Source of the DNA: GCA-2709075 sp038146865
Lineage (GTDB): Bacteria > Pseudomonadota > Alphaproteobacteria > MPNO01 > UBA2964
Reading direction: 5' to 3'
Assembly (NCBI GenBank): GCA_038146865.1
Contig: JAYQSL010000007.1
Coordinates: 248,001 to 312,000 of the forward strand
DNA length: 64,000 bases
This document shows, in pieces, positions 8,290 through 16,875 of this stretch (within the stretch, counting starts at the first letter, position 1; each line of letters begins with the position of its first letter). A program made the translations under genes and the position numbers. The notes under the pieces were generated by a model. The model was given only the letters and a program-made list of their open reading frames with translations, was not told the origin of the DNA and did no database searches.

Positions 8290-9939
8290 TTAAGCAGCGG
8301 TTTTTTGAACTATTTCCGATGGGGACAGCATTTTGACGCCCTTGATATGATCTGACGCCTTCTCCCCGATCATAAGGACACAAGCATTAATATTGCCTGA
8401 GACGAGATCAGGCATCGCAGAAGCATCAACGACCCTTAAGCCCTCGGCACCCTTTACTCTACATTCATTATCCAAGGGTTTTTCATCTGTGATACCCATA
8501 GGACATGAGCATGATGGGTGGTGCGCAGTAATAGCGGTTTTTTTGATCCAGCCAGCAATATCCTCATCCGATTTGATATCAGCACCCGGCGCTAGCTCTC
8601 TACCACGCCATTTATCGAGCGCCGATTGACCAATAATGTCTCGAATTATTTTTACGCCTTCTACCAATTTGGGGAGATCATTCGGACTGTCTAAAAAATT
8701 TTGGATTATTCTGGGTTTATCCTTTGGGTTTTTGGAGCGAAGGAGGATCTCTCCAGTACTCTCTGGATGCAGAAGTACTGGCCTCATCCCAAAACCCTCT
8801 TCATATTTTTTTGCAAAACCTGGGAACCACATTCCGGCTTTAGGTGATGTGCCTCGGAATAAAAATTGAAGGTCTGGAACCGCTAGTTCAGGCCTGGTTT
8901 TAATATAGCCATGCAACCCGGATGGCAGCACTGTCGCCGGACCGGAATTGAATAGGAATGCTCGGACCATCGCCAACGCAATGCGGTCAAAGCGCATTAA
9001 TTCTTGAAACGGGCTCCCTGTCGTGCGGGCGTAATGAACTAGCACGGCAAGATGATCTTGAAGATTTTTACCAACTCCGGGAGAGTCAATAACCGGTTCT
9101 ATCCCAATTTCTCGCAGATGGTCTGCGGGTCCAATCCCAGACAGCATCAAAAGTTGCGGAGAATTAAAGACACCACCTGATAAGATGACCTCTCGCCCAG
9201 CTCGAGCATTTATCTTTTGCCCATTCTGTTCATATTCTACTCCGACCGCACGCCTGCCTTCCATTATCACCTTGCTGGCAAGAGCATTCGTTTGGATGGT
9301 AAGATTTTTTCGTCCTGAAGCGGGATGGAGATATGCGTAAGCTGCAGAACAACGCCTTCCGCCGGCTATCGTTGATTGAGAGTCTCCAAACCCTTCCGGC
9401 TGTTCACCATTATAATCGCTCGTTAACCCGAACCCGGCTTCGACGCATGCTTGTTTCCAATCTGTTAAGAGGGGGTCGTCGTTTCGAGCCCACTGGGTCT
9501 TCATCGGACCAGAGCCCCCTCTCCACGGGTTCTCGCCGTCCTCCCAGCTTTCACATTTTTTTAGGTAGGGCAGGACATCAGCGTAGGACCATCCCTGTGC
9601 ACCTTTTTGAGCCCAGCGATCATAATCACCCATATGCCCTCTTACGTAGGCCATAACATTGATGGAGGACGAGCCTCCAAGCACCTTGCCTCGCATTGCT
9701 TCAATCTCACGGCCGTCCATTCGAGCTTCAGCCTCTGCATCAAAGCCCCAATCATGTTTTCTGCCCTCATGCATTTTTCCCATTCCCAGGGGAATTCGGA
9801 TCAGGGGGTCGGTATCTTTGCCGCCAGCCTCTAGGATTAAAACCTTAACGTTTGGATCTTCAGTTAGCCGGGCCGCAACGATGCATCCGGCAGAGCCAGC
9901 TCCAACGACAATATAATCAAACTCTTTGGTATCGGTCAT
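8290..9939 (-). CDS. GMC family oxidoreductase (choline/alcohol dehydrogenase-like)
   Basis: The 549 residues form a full-length glucose-methanol-choline oxidoreductase. The FAD motif VVGAGSAGC is at about residues 11-19 and GGKDTDPLIRIP follows it; the GMC signature GKVLGGSSSINVMAYVRGH is near residue 85. The C-terminal catalytic pair is the His in ITAHHPSCSCPMG and the Asn in SGNINACVLMIG. Members oxidise primary alcohols, choline or polyethylene-glycol-like substrates, passing electrons to O2 or a quinone. Its start faces the UbiD gene across a divergent 127-base region. The alcohol substrate is unknown; betBA partners are absent. Confidence 0.93.
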   Translation of the reverse strand: MTDTKEFDYIVVGAGSAGCIVAARLTEDPNVKVLILEAGGKDTDPLIRIPLGMGKMHEGRKHDWGFDAEAEARMDGREIEAMRGKVLGGSSSINVMAYVRGHMGDYDRWAQKGAQGWSYADVLPYLKKCESWEDGENPWRGGSGPMKTQWARNDDPLLTDWKQACVEAGFGLTSDYNGEQPEGFGDSQSTIAGGRRCSAAYAYLHPASGRKNLTIQTNALASKVIMEGRRAVGVEYEQNGQKINARAGREVILSGGVFNSPQLLMLSGIGPADHLREIGIEPVIDSPGVGKNLQDHLAVLVHYARTTGSPFQELMRFDRIALAMVRAFLFNSGPATVLPSGLHGYIKTRPELAVPDLQFLFRGTSPKAGMWFPGFAKKYEEGFGMRPVLLHPESTGEILLRSKNPKDKPRIIQNFLDSPNDLPKLVEGVKIIRDIIGQSALDKWRGRELAPGADIKSDEDIAGWIKKTAITAHHPSCSCPMGITDEKPLDNECRVKGAEGLRVVDASAMPDLVSGNINACVLMIGEKASDHIKGVKMLSPSEIVQKTAA

Positions 9940-10066
9940 GTTCGCAAAAACCTTGTTAAGTCTGTGTATTTATTTACACCTGATGTGCAGATGCGAAAAG
10001 TCTTCAACGTTGACGGGTAATCAAGGTCACGGCACTCTCTACCAATTACTTGGAGGGAGAAATTTG

Positions 10067-11473
10067 ATGCCGCATACCCTTAGGTCATTTTTAGAACAGG
10101 TGGACAACCGGGTTTTGCGTATAACAGACCCGGTCGACCCAATTACTCAAGTTGGTTACCTCTGCTCTGAGAGTAAGGGGCCACTTATGTTTGAGAACCT
10201 TACTGGTTTCGATGATTGGCGATTGACGGATATTCTAATTAAGGACCGGGCAGGGCAGGCAGCTGCCCTTGGGTTGGATGATGTAAAGGAAGTCTGTCCC
10301 TTTTTGGCAGGCCGAATGGCCGCCGGACCTGGAAAGTCAAAAATTGTTGACAACGGCCCGGTGAAGGAAGTGAAGCTTATAGGAGCGGCGGCAGATCTTC
10401 GAGAAGTTCCTATACCGATCCATTCTGATGGTGATGCGGGAAGATATTTGGGGTCAGGCGTTACTATCACACGGGACCCAGAAACCGGGATACGAAACGA
10501 GTCAATATTGCGCACACAGCTTACCGATGATCCCCACAAAGCCCCTTTTTGGATGGCAGCGCGTCATAACTACCAGCATTTTTTGAAGTATAAAGCTGCG
10601 GGAGAGCCAATGCCCATGGCTTTTGCGATTGGTCTTCACCCGGTTTATGAAATCATGTCCAATTGGTCTGGCTTGCACCCAGATTTTGATGAACTCGAAT
10701 ATGCTGCGGGAATACTAGGAGAAACCCTCGAGCTGGTTCAATGCGAGACTATTGACTTAGAGGTGCCTGCTCATGCCGAGATCGTTATTGAGGGGTTGGT
10801 TCACCCTGGCGAGGAACTCCCTGAAGGTCCCTTCGGTGAATTTACGACATTGGGTACCGGTGCAGAGGGGCCGGCGCCAGTATTTACTTGCACGGCAATT
10901 ACGCATCGGAAAAACCCTATTTTCCGACATATGCAAGCCACATGGTTCACTGACCATCAGCCTTTGATCACGTTGCCAATGGAAGCAACCTATTACAATC
11001 GATTAAAGGAAACACATGGCAATACAAATGTCATCGATGTTTTTGTTCCCCCATGGGCTTCGCAATTTATGATGATTGTTCAAGTTGAAGCGAAGTGGGA
11101 TGGACAAGTACCTGATATGTTAATGAGTGCACTATCGGGTCCAAATTTGCATGTTAAGACCGTTATCGCGGTAGACGAGGACGTCGACATATATAATGCG
11201 GAGGATGTCTTGTGGGCGGTGTCTTGCCGATGTGACCCAGCTCAGGATGTCTTCATTCATCCCAATTCTCGGCTTCATCCTCTAGATGTTTCTATTCCGC
11301 AGGTTGGTGACGAGTATACTGTCATGCGAATTGGCGGAAAAATGGGAATAGATGCCACCCGCCCGCCAACGTGGAGAGCGCGCGAAAGAGAAAAATTATC
11401 TCGCGTTGATCCTATGGGTAAGGGTGATGATACAGTAGAGAGGTTGCTTAAAATGGTACGTCAACCGCGATAA
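10067..11473 (+). CDS. UbiD family decarboxylase (prenylated-FMN dependent)
   Basis: With the ATG at 10067, preceded by a strong GGAGGGAGA, the protein has 468 residues, normal for UbiD; a longer open frame starts at 9926 but has no such signal. Family hallmarks include ESILRTQ (about residues 145-151), FAIGLHP (186-192) and EGPFGEF (253-259), the last carrying a conserved Glu of the E-R-E set. Such enzymes reversibly decarboxylate aromatic, heteroaromatic or alpha,beta-unsaturated acids using prFMN made by UbiX. No ubiX is in the window, so the cofactor must come from elsewhere in the genome. Catabolic neighbours argue against the ubiquinone-pathway UbiD. Confidence 0.9.
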   Translation: MPHTLRSFLEQVDNRVLRITDPVDPITQVGYLCSESKGPLMFENLTGFDDWRLTDILIKDRAGQAAALGLDDVKEVCPFLAGRMAAGPGKSKIVDNGPVKEVKLIGAAADLREVPIPIHSDGDAGRYLGSGVTITRDPETGIRNESILRTQLTDDPHKAPFWMAARHNYQHFLKYKAAGEPMPMAFAIGLHPVYEIMSNWSGLHPDFDELEYAAGILGETLELVQCETIDLEVPAHAEIVIEGLVHPGEELPEGPFGEFTTLGTGAEGPAPVFTCTAITHRKNPIFRHMQATWFTDHQPLITLPMEATYYNRLKETHGNTNVIDVFVPPWASQFMMIVQVEAKWDGQVPDMLMSALSGPNLHVKTVIAVDEDVDIYNAEDVLWAVSCRCDPAQDVFIHPNSRLHPLDVSIPQVGDEYTVMRIGGKMGIDATRPPTWRAREREKLSRVDPMGKGDDTVERLLKMVRQPR

Positions 11474-11498
11474 AACAAAGAAGATAGGGCTTATCGCG
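11466..11498. repeat. 8-bp inverted repeat spanning the ubiD-like stop codon
   Basis: CGCGATAA (11466-11473) is perfectly complementary to TTATCGCG (11491-11498) across a 17-base loop. The left arm contains the last codon and the TAA stop of the UbiD-family gene. The following bases are not T-rich, so it is a 3' hairpin rather than a canonical terminator; it may mark the boundary before the dioxygenase gene. Confidence 0.4.
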
Positions 11499-11591
11499 AA
11501 CAGAAATTTCCCCCACTTTCATATCAATTTATGAATGTGCGGTTTTACTTTGAAAAAGGTTAAAGCTCTCACTGATCATCAGGATAATTGT

Positions 11592-12452
11592 ATGGCTAGG
11601 AATTCATATACTTTTAAAATTGAGAAATTGACGAGCCATATTGGCGCTAATATTGTCGGTTTGGATCTCAAGGAAAAGCTCGATGAAGAAACAGTAGGAG
11701 CATTATATCAAGCTTGGTTAGATCACATTGTATTGGTCTTTAGGGATTGTAATCTCACTCAAGAAGATCAAATTCGCATAACAAACTATTTCGGACGCCA
11801 GGCTAAATTGGCGCGGCCGGCAAAATATTATCCCCCCGGATATTCTAAAATATTACCAAATATTATGCTGATTTCCAACATTCGAGAGAATGGCGAACCG
11901 ATTGGGGCTCTACCTGATGGGGAAATGATGTTTCATCATGATATGCTTCATGCGGAAATTCCAGACAAAGGAACAATGCTTTACAGCTGCGAGATTCCAG
12001 ACCGAGGAGGTAACACGCTGTTTGCATCTGGCTACGCTGCTTACGACACCTTACCCAAAGAAATAAGAGAACCCCTGGAGGGTAAACTTGCTTTTCACCA
12101 CTATAATTATGGCTCTGTACAAAAGGGTGATGGCAAGGGCACCGAGGCATATTCGGAATCACTTCATCCAGTTTTTAGAGTCCACGAGGAAACCAAACGA
12201 AAAGCAATATACGTAAACCGTTTGATGACCGAGAAAGTCGAAGGCATGGAACCTGAACGGAGCCATGATTTGCTGTCAGCAGTGTTTGATCACATGGAGA
12301 GGCCTGAATTTGTTTATACACATGAATGGCGCATTGGTGATTTAATCCTTTGGGATAATCGCTGCTCAGCGCACGCTAGAGAGGATTTTCCAAATGGACA
12401 GCGGCGCCTTATGCTCCGAACCACCATCGAGGGAGATACCCGGCCCTTTTAG
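11592..12452 (+). CDS. TauD/TfdA family Fe(II)/2-oxoglutarate dioxygenase
   Basis: The 286-residue protein (ATG at 11592, upstream AGGATA) has the TauD double-stranded beta-helix. The iron-binding facial triad is His115-x-Asp117 in MMFHHDML and His261 in RCSAHARED; the 2-oxoglutarate-binding Arg lies in the RRLMLRTT stretch near residues 271-276. The N-terminal GANIVGLDL is also typical. Such enzymes hydroxylate taurine, sulfonates, aryloxyacetates and many other small acids. It is paralogous to the protein at 16876-17724 (shared PIGxLPDGEMMFH and GGNTLFA). The first 19 codons of the longer open frame (from 11535) are probably not translated. Confidence 0.9.
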   Translation: MARNSYTFKIEKLTSHIGANIVGLDLKEKLDEETVGALYQAWLDHIVLVFRDCNLTQEDQIRITNYFGRQAKLARPAKYYPPGYSKILPNIMLISNIRENGEPIGALPDGEMMFHHDMLHAEIPDKGTMLYSCEIPDRGGNTLFASGYAAYDTLPKEIREPLEGKLAFHHYNYGSVQKGDGKGTEAYSESLHPVFRVHEETKRKAIYVNRLMTEKVEGMEPERSHDLLSAVFDHMERPEFVYTHEWRIGDLILWDNRCSAHAREDFPNGQRRLMLRTTIEGDTRPF

Positions 12453-12518
12453 TTCTTTCAGACCTTGGTCAGAGCGGCTATTGTTCTCACAGTTGTAGTT
12501 TGTCAGAAGGAACTTTTC

Positions 12519-13466
12519 ATGGCGATATTAGGCATAGACGCTGTTACTTACGGTTTGAGCGATCTAAAAAAAGGCAAAGCTTTTTATACAGATTTCGGTC
12601 TTAACAAAAAATCGGCGACGGCGACTCGAGCAGTTTTTGATGCCCAAGATGGGTCGCAAATCATTCTCAAAAAACTCGGAGATAAGACTTTGCCACCGGC
12701 CTTTCAGAGGGGTAATGGCGTCAGGGAAGTCACTTGGGGTGTTTCGAGCAAAGCTGATCTTAGTCGAATAAAAAAAGAAATGTTAAAGGATCGAGAAGTC
12801 ATTGAAGACAAAGATGGCACGCTTCATTTTATGGATCCGGCCGGTGTTCCCCTAGCATTTCGGAAAACGCAGAGGAAAAAATTAAAGAATCCTGGTCGTA
12901 CAGATATAAATGCACCTCAAGCCGCATCTCGAGTGGATGAGCGAGCCATTTACTATCAAAGAGCAAAGCCTCTCACTGTAGGACATATCGTTTTTAACGT
13001 ACCCGACCTCAAAGCCCAACAGAGTTTCTATGTTGAACGACTGGGTTTCGTAATCACAGATCATTATGTGGGTCGCGGGGTATTTCTGAGAGTTGCGCCG
13101 TCAGCCAATCATCACAGCGTGTTTTTTCTAGAGGATGAATCGGGCAAGACCTCCATTAATCATATCGGCTTCGGCGTAAGAGATATTCATGAACTTTTGG
13201 CAGGCGGTATGGCTTTTACGGGAAAGGGTTGGAAGACTGCCGTAGGACCGGGCAGACACATCGTATCCTCCTGCTATTTCTGGTACTTTAACAACCCAGC
13301 TGGGGGCAATTCAGAATATTTCTGTGACGAGGATTATTGCACACCCGATTGGAAGGTAGGGCGATTTAATCCCGCACCGGAAACTTTTGCTGAATGGGCT
13401 TTGGAAGATGGAATAAAAAAATTCTCGGGCCTTCCTCCCACTCGAACCAAGCAAGATGCAAAATGA
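12519..13466 (+). CDS. two-domain VOC extradiol dioxygenase-like protein
   Basis: With ATG at 12519 and AGAAGGA upstream, the protein has 315 residues. It consists of two VOC domains (about 4-118 and 152-275), like type I extradiol ring-cleavage dioxygenases. The C-terminal domain retains a plausible Fe(II) triad: His156 in VGHIVFNV, His215 in NHIGFGV and Glu266 in GGNSEYFCDED. Related proteins cleave catechols, 2,3-dihydroxybiphenyl or chlorohydroquinones. It follows the TauD gene by 66 bases on the same strand, suggesting cotranscription. The substrate is not inferable. Confidence 0.85.
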   Translation: MAILGIDAVTYGLSDLKKGKAFYTDFGLNKKSATATRAVFDAQDGSQIILKKLGDKTLPPAFQRGNGVREVTWGVSSKADLSRIKKEMLKDREVIEDKDGTLHFMDPAGVPLAFRKTQRKKLKNPGRTDINAPQAASRVDERAIYYQRAKPLTVGHIVFNVPDLKAQQSFYVERLGFVITDHYVGRGVFLRVAPSANHHSVFFLEDESGKTSINHIGFGVRDIHELLAGGMAFTGKGWKTAVGPGRHIVSSCYFWYFNNPAGGNSEYFCDEDYCTPDWKVGRFNPAPETFAEWALEDGIKKFSGLPPTRTKQDAK

Positions 13467-13579
13467 TGGGTCAATTTTTGAATTAGGACGCGGGCCTCCC
13501 TTGCTATGACACAGCTCTAGGCATTGGGCTTGTTAGCGGATTGATTTGTTTTCGGGTGTAAATGAGCGCTAATGATGCC

Positions 13580-14377
13580 TCAACCAAGTTGTTGGAAGCC
13601 CTTGTAAATTAGAGAAGCAGCACCAGCTAGCAGAACAATTTGTAAAGCAAAATAAAAACCTGCGGGGTTTGACTTTTGGAAAGCTTTCGTCCCAAGCCAA
13701 GTTCCAATTAATGCGATTGGCCAAAGGGTTAAGCCCTCAAAAATCAGAGTGGGAGTCAGAAATCCGAGAGCGCCGAGTGATATCAACCGAATGCTCATTG
13801 TGAGGGTTGCCAGCATTACGTTTGTGCCGCGAAGGCTTGTTGGGGTTGGGCATGCATGTTTGAGGTATACAACTAAAAAATAGAAAGCTCCGGCCCCCGA
13901 TAGTCCACCCATCAAACCACCGATTACGGCCAGGAGAGAAGCGAGCGGTTTCGAACGAAGATCAATAAACCGGACCATTTTTTCGATAATCTTAATCGTA
14001 TCCATTAGGATAATGAAAACGATTACGGCACCTAAAATAATTACCAACCACTGCGGAGAGAGAATAGAAAAAAGCCACGAACCAAAACCGGTACCAACCA
14101 CCAATCCGGCCATAAGGGGCTTGGTTACCTCCCAATCAGCTGTTCGGATCCCTGCAGGGATCAGCTGGATCTGTGCTGCTATTGTGGTCATCAAGGCCAG
14201 TAAAATTGCGTGATGGGGCGGGAGCAAGAACGCGCTAATCACTACGATCGGCACATTGGAGCCAAATCCAAAGGCACCTCTTATAAAACAACCGAGGGCA
14301 TGAGTTGCCGCTAGTGCTAAAAGCACCCACCACTCGATACCCTGAAACAGCTCCAGACCAATAAAAAAATCTAACAT
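13580..14377 (-). CDS. TauE/SafE family membrane exporter (DUF81)
   Basis: This 265-residue integral membrane protein has about eight hydrophobic segments, starting with WWVLLALAATHALGCFIRG (about residues 16-34), which contains the usual small-residue-rich first motif followed by FGFGSN. The second half repeats the pattern (LLAVIGGLMGGLSGAGAF, about 150-167), as expected for the duplicated TauE/SafE fold. Family members export sulfite, sulfoacetate or other organic anions and may support desulfonation by TauD-type enzymes, two of which are nearby. The start is ATG at 14377. The transported anion is unknown. Confidence 0.88.
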   Translation of the reverse strand: MLDFFIGLELFQGIEWWVLLALAATHALGCFIRGAFGFGSNVPIVVISAFLLPPHHAILLALMTTIAAQIQLIPAGIRTADWEVTKPLMAGLVVGTGFGSWLFSILSPQWLVIILGAVIVFIILMDTIKIIEKMVRFIDLRSKPLASLLAVIGGLMGGLSGAGAFYFLVVYLKHACPTPTSLRGTNVMLATLTMSIRLISLGALGFLTPTLIFEGLTLWPIALIGTWLGTKAFQKSNPAGFYFALQIVLLAGAASLIYKGFQQLG

Positions 14378-14429
14378 TACTGAGATTAATAAATCCTAAA
14401 TTAAAAGGGCCAGCAGCGAAATACGCTAA

Positions 14430-14475
14430 TGTGTTAGCATGCGGGTGGTAAGCTTTCACCTCTCCGTGTGTTAGC
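14430..14475. promoter_or_regulatory. direct repeats in a divergent promoter region
   Basis: TGTGTTAGC occurs twice, at 14430-14438 and 14467-14475, 37 bases apart, between the divergent exporter and GST genes. The first copy is also the right side of a small hairpin (GCTAA-TGTG-TTAGC, 14425-14438). Spaced direct repeats here could bind a regulator, but no motif is recognised. Confidence 0.3.
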
Positions 14476-14506
14476 CTCTCCAAGTTTTAATCAGCAGGGA
14501 AAGAAA

Positions 14507-15265
14507 ATGCTTGAGCTTTATAATGCCGCCCATTCGACTTGCAGCCAAAAAGTCCGGATGTGCATGCACGAAAAAGGGTTGTCGTGGAAAGAGCACCTAC
14601 TTGATCTCGGAAGAAAGGAACAGCTTGATCCTCAATATCTTGAATTAAACCCCAATGGCGTCGTGCCAACTCTAGTCCATGATGGCGCGGTTATCACGGA
14701 CTCAAGTGTGATTTGTGAATATATTGAAGAGGTTTTTCCTCACCCGCACCTTTCCCCAGATACTCCAGTAGCCCGCGCAAAAATGCGTGCATGGATGCGC
14801 TACTTGGAAGAGGTGCCTACCGTAGCAGTCAGGGTGCCCTCTTTTAATATGGCTTTTCTTCCGCGGTTCGAAGGTCAAGATGATGATACATTTTTGAAAA
14901 CAGAGGCAGGGCCTAGACCATTGAGAAAGTATTTTTTCTCTAAAATGGGTAGAGGAGGCTTTGATGTGCAAGAGATAAATGACTCCTTCGAGCAAATTAG
15001 ACAGACGGTTGAACGAATGGCTGATGCTGTCAAAACAAGCGGCGGGCCCTGGTTAATGGGCCCTAGTATCACTTTGATCGACATTATTGTCGCTCCTTTG
15101 ATAGATCGTATGAATGATTTGGGGCATTCTAATTTGTGGTCAGATCTCGAGCCGGTTGTCTCGTGGTATCGACTGATCCAACGACGTACCTCGTTTCAAA
15201 AAACCTTTTACAAAAATGCCAGAATTTCAGAGTTCCTTTGCCTCTCTCCATTGATCACAGAGTAA
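14507..15265 (+). CDS. glutathione S-transferase family protein
   Basis: The 252 residues comprise an N-terminal thioredoxin-like domain (residues 1-80) and a C-terminal helical domain. The active-site segment AAHSTCSQKVRM (about residues 6-17) has Ser and Cys candidates, followed by the cis-proline motif GVVPTL (near 50) and the glutathione-contacting DSSVICEYI (near 65). The layout fits LigF/beta-etherase-like or theta-type GSTs. ATG at 14507 is preferred because AGGGAAAG precedes it; the frame remains open to 14468. The aromatic-catabolic setting suggests ether cleavage, isomerisation or dehalogenation, but this is inference. Confidence 0.9.
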   Translation: MLELYNAAHSTCSQKVRMCMHEKGLSWKEHLLDLGRKEQLDPQYLELNPNGVVPTLVHDGAVITDSSVICEYIEEVFPHPHLSPDTPVARAKMRAWMRYLEEVPTVAVRVPSFNMAFLPRFEGQDDDTFLKTEAGPRPLRKYFFSKMGRGGFDVQEINDSFEQIRQTVERMADAVKTSGGPWLMGPSITLIDIIVAPLIDRMNDLGHSNLWSDLEPVVSWYRLIQRRTSFQKTFYKNARISEFLCLSPLITE

Positions 15266-15308
15266 GAGCTCTGGATTTACGTATTGATAACAGGCTTGAT
15301 ATTGTTGG

Positions 15309-15340
15309 GAGAAACCTAAAAGGTCTCTCACGTTTCTTTT
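15309..15340 (+). terminator. probable intrinsic terminator of the GST gene
   Basis: GAGAAACC (15309-15316) pairs with GGTCTCTC (15322-15329) with one mismatch and a 5-base loop, followed by the T-rich ACGTTTCTTTT. It lies 44 bases after the GST stop codon and overlaps the 3' end of the convergent MFS gene. Confidence 0.45.
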
Positions 15341-16597
15341 GCTGTTGTAATTTTAGGACCAAGAACGACCAGCAAGACCAGTAATGTGACCATCAGCAGG
15401 CCGGTCGTGAGACTTAAACCAATATGAATGCCCATCATGCTGCCTGCGAACCCAAGAACTAGGCCACTAAAAGATCGTAATCCCAGGTCCGCCATATTGT
15501 ATACGCCGATTACCTGACCTCGAATTTCTGTCGGCGCATTTAGTTGAGTAAGTGTTCGAGATATCGAATTATAGGCCAGGTTTAAAAATCCAGCGAAAAA
15601 TAGAGCAGTCCATGCGATGCCATAACTAGGTGTTAGTGCAAATACGCCCATTGAGAGGCACCAGAGTAAGGCCAGTATATAGGCTGTTTTAGGCGTGTTT
15701 TTGAGAAAATCCCTGGTTTCTAAAACAACTCCTGCGATGACGGCCCCGGCGGCATTTGCAGATAAAAGCAGTCCATAAAATATACCTGCATCACCAGCAC
15801 CCAAATCAATCGCAAACTTGGGAACGAAAGCCTGATAGGCGTTTCCCACTAAAAAAGAAGTGGCAGCAGCGAGAAGGGTCATTGAAACAATTATGGAATT
15901 GCCTGAAATCGTACGAATGGTTTTTACTGCTTCCCCGAATCCACCAAGCCCCCTCCGCGCTGGCTTGAGTTCTTTGCGAAACCCAGGACCGTAAGGTGCT
16001 CTCCAAAGCCAAAGGGTAAGAGGAAGATAAATCAACACATTAAAGAAAATGCCCCAGGTGGGGCCCATTATGATCATCAATCCACTCCCCACAGCCGGGC
16101 CCAAGAGCAGCCCTAGAGTGCGGGATGTTGCGAGCATACGAATGGCGCTCTGTAATTGAGCGCCACCCACTATGTCATGGACGAGAACCTGGCCTGCTGG
16201 AGACCATAAGACACCAGCCATCCCATGCAACACAAGTAGCACGCAGGCGTGCCACATTTCCAAAATATCGAGGATAAAATAATATTCCCCATGCGAAGGA
16301 AACGAACATGAAAAGACACATCCCACACTGGATGACCCGTCGAGGATCGAACCTATCCGCAAGCCACCCTGCCCAAAATGAAAACATTAAAAAGGGGATC
16401 CAATGGGAAAAGGTGGCAAAACCATTTAGCCACTGACTTTCGAATTTATTCCATAGGACCCAATAGGTTATGACGTGCTCAACGAAATCAGCCATCATGG
16501 CGAGGCCGGCACCAATTAAATACATTCGGGCACCAGGGTGTCGCAGAGCAATGAAAGATTTGGGTTTCTCTGACCCGGATGTTTTTACATCGTCCAT
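15328..16597 (-). pseudogene. MFS transporter, interrupted by a 1-base frameshift
   Basis: Two frames on the minus strand make one major-facilitator protein of about 420 residues. The upstream frame (16597 to about 16287) gives the N-terminus, with AGWLADRFDPRRVIQ as the loop 2-3 signature near residue 78. The downstream frame resumes with YYFILDILEMWHACV and continues through the remaining helices to 15328. Removing one C from the CCCC run at 16287-16290 joins them as SFAWEYYFIL with no lost residue. It resembles enterobactin-exporter-like MFS proteins (DUF894 group). A real mutation would leave it inactive after three helices; a sequence error is equally possible. The cargo is unknown. Confidence 0.82.
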
Positions 16598-16875
16598 TTT
16601 TTTATCGGCTTATCTAGGTCCAATTTGCGTAGCGCCCGTCTCAAAGAAAAACAGCGCAACTAAAAAATAATTATGAAAATTCTATGGATAGTTTTGGTCT
16701 TATTATTTTGCTACAGTATCTCATAAATTCTTTTGCCTTGGAAATACTATAAAATTCTCCATCCATCTGGCAGACAGCGCCTTCACAGCCTTCGTTTAAG
16801 GAGGTTTTGCGCATTAAATTGTCGCTCTCATATCTTCAAGTTACTATCTAGAAAAGTCAGAATGGTACGGACAGA

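Noticed and set aside
16799..16850. Strong GGAGG followed by TTG/ATT as a possible leader peptide before the second TauD gene
   Set aside because: TTG is too close to the GGAGG and ATT is a rare start; the 14-codon frame has no attenuator-like features.
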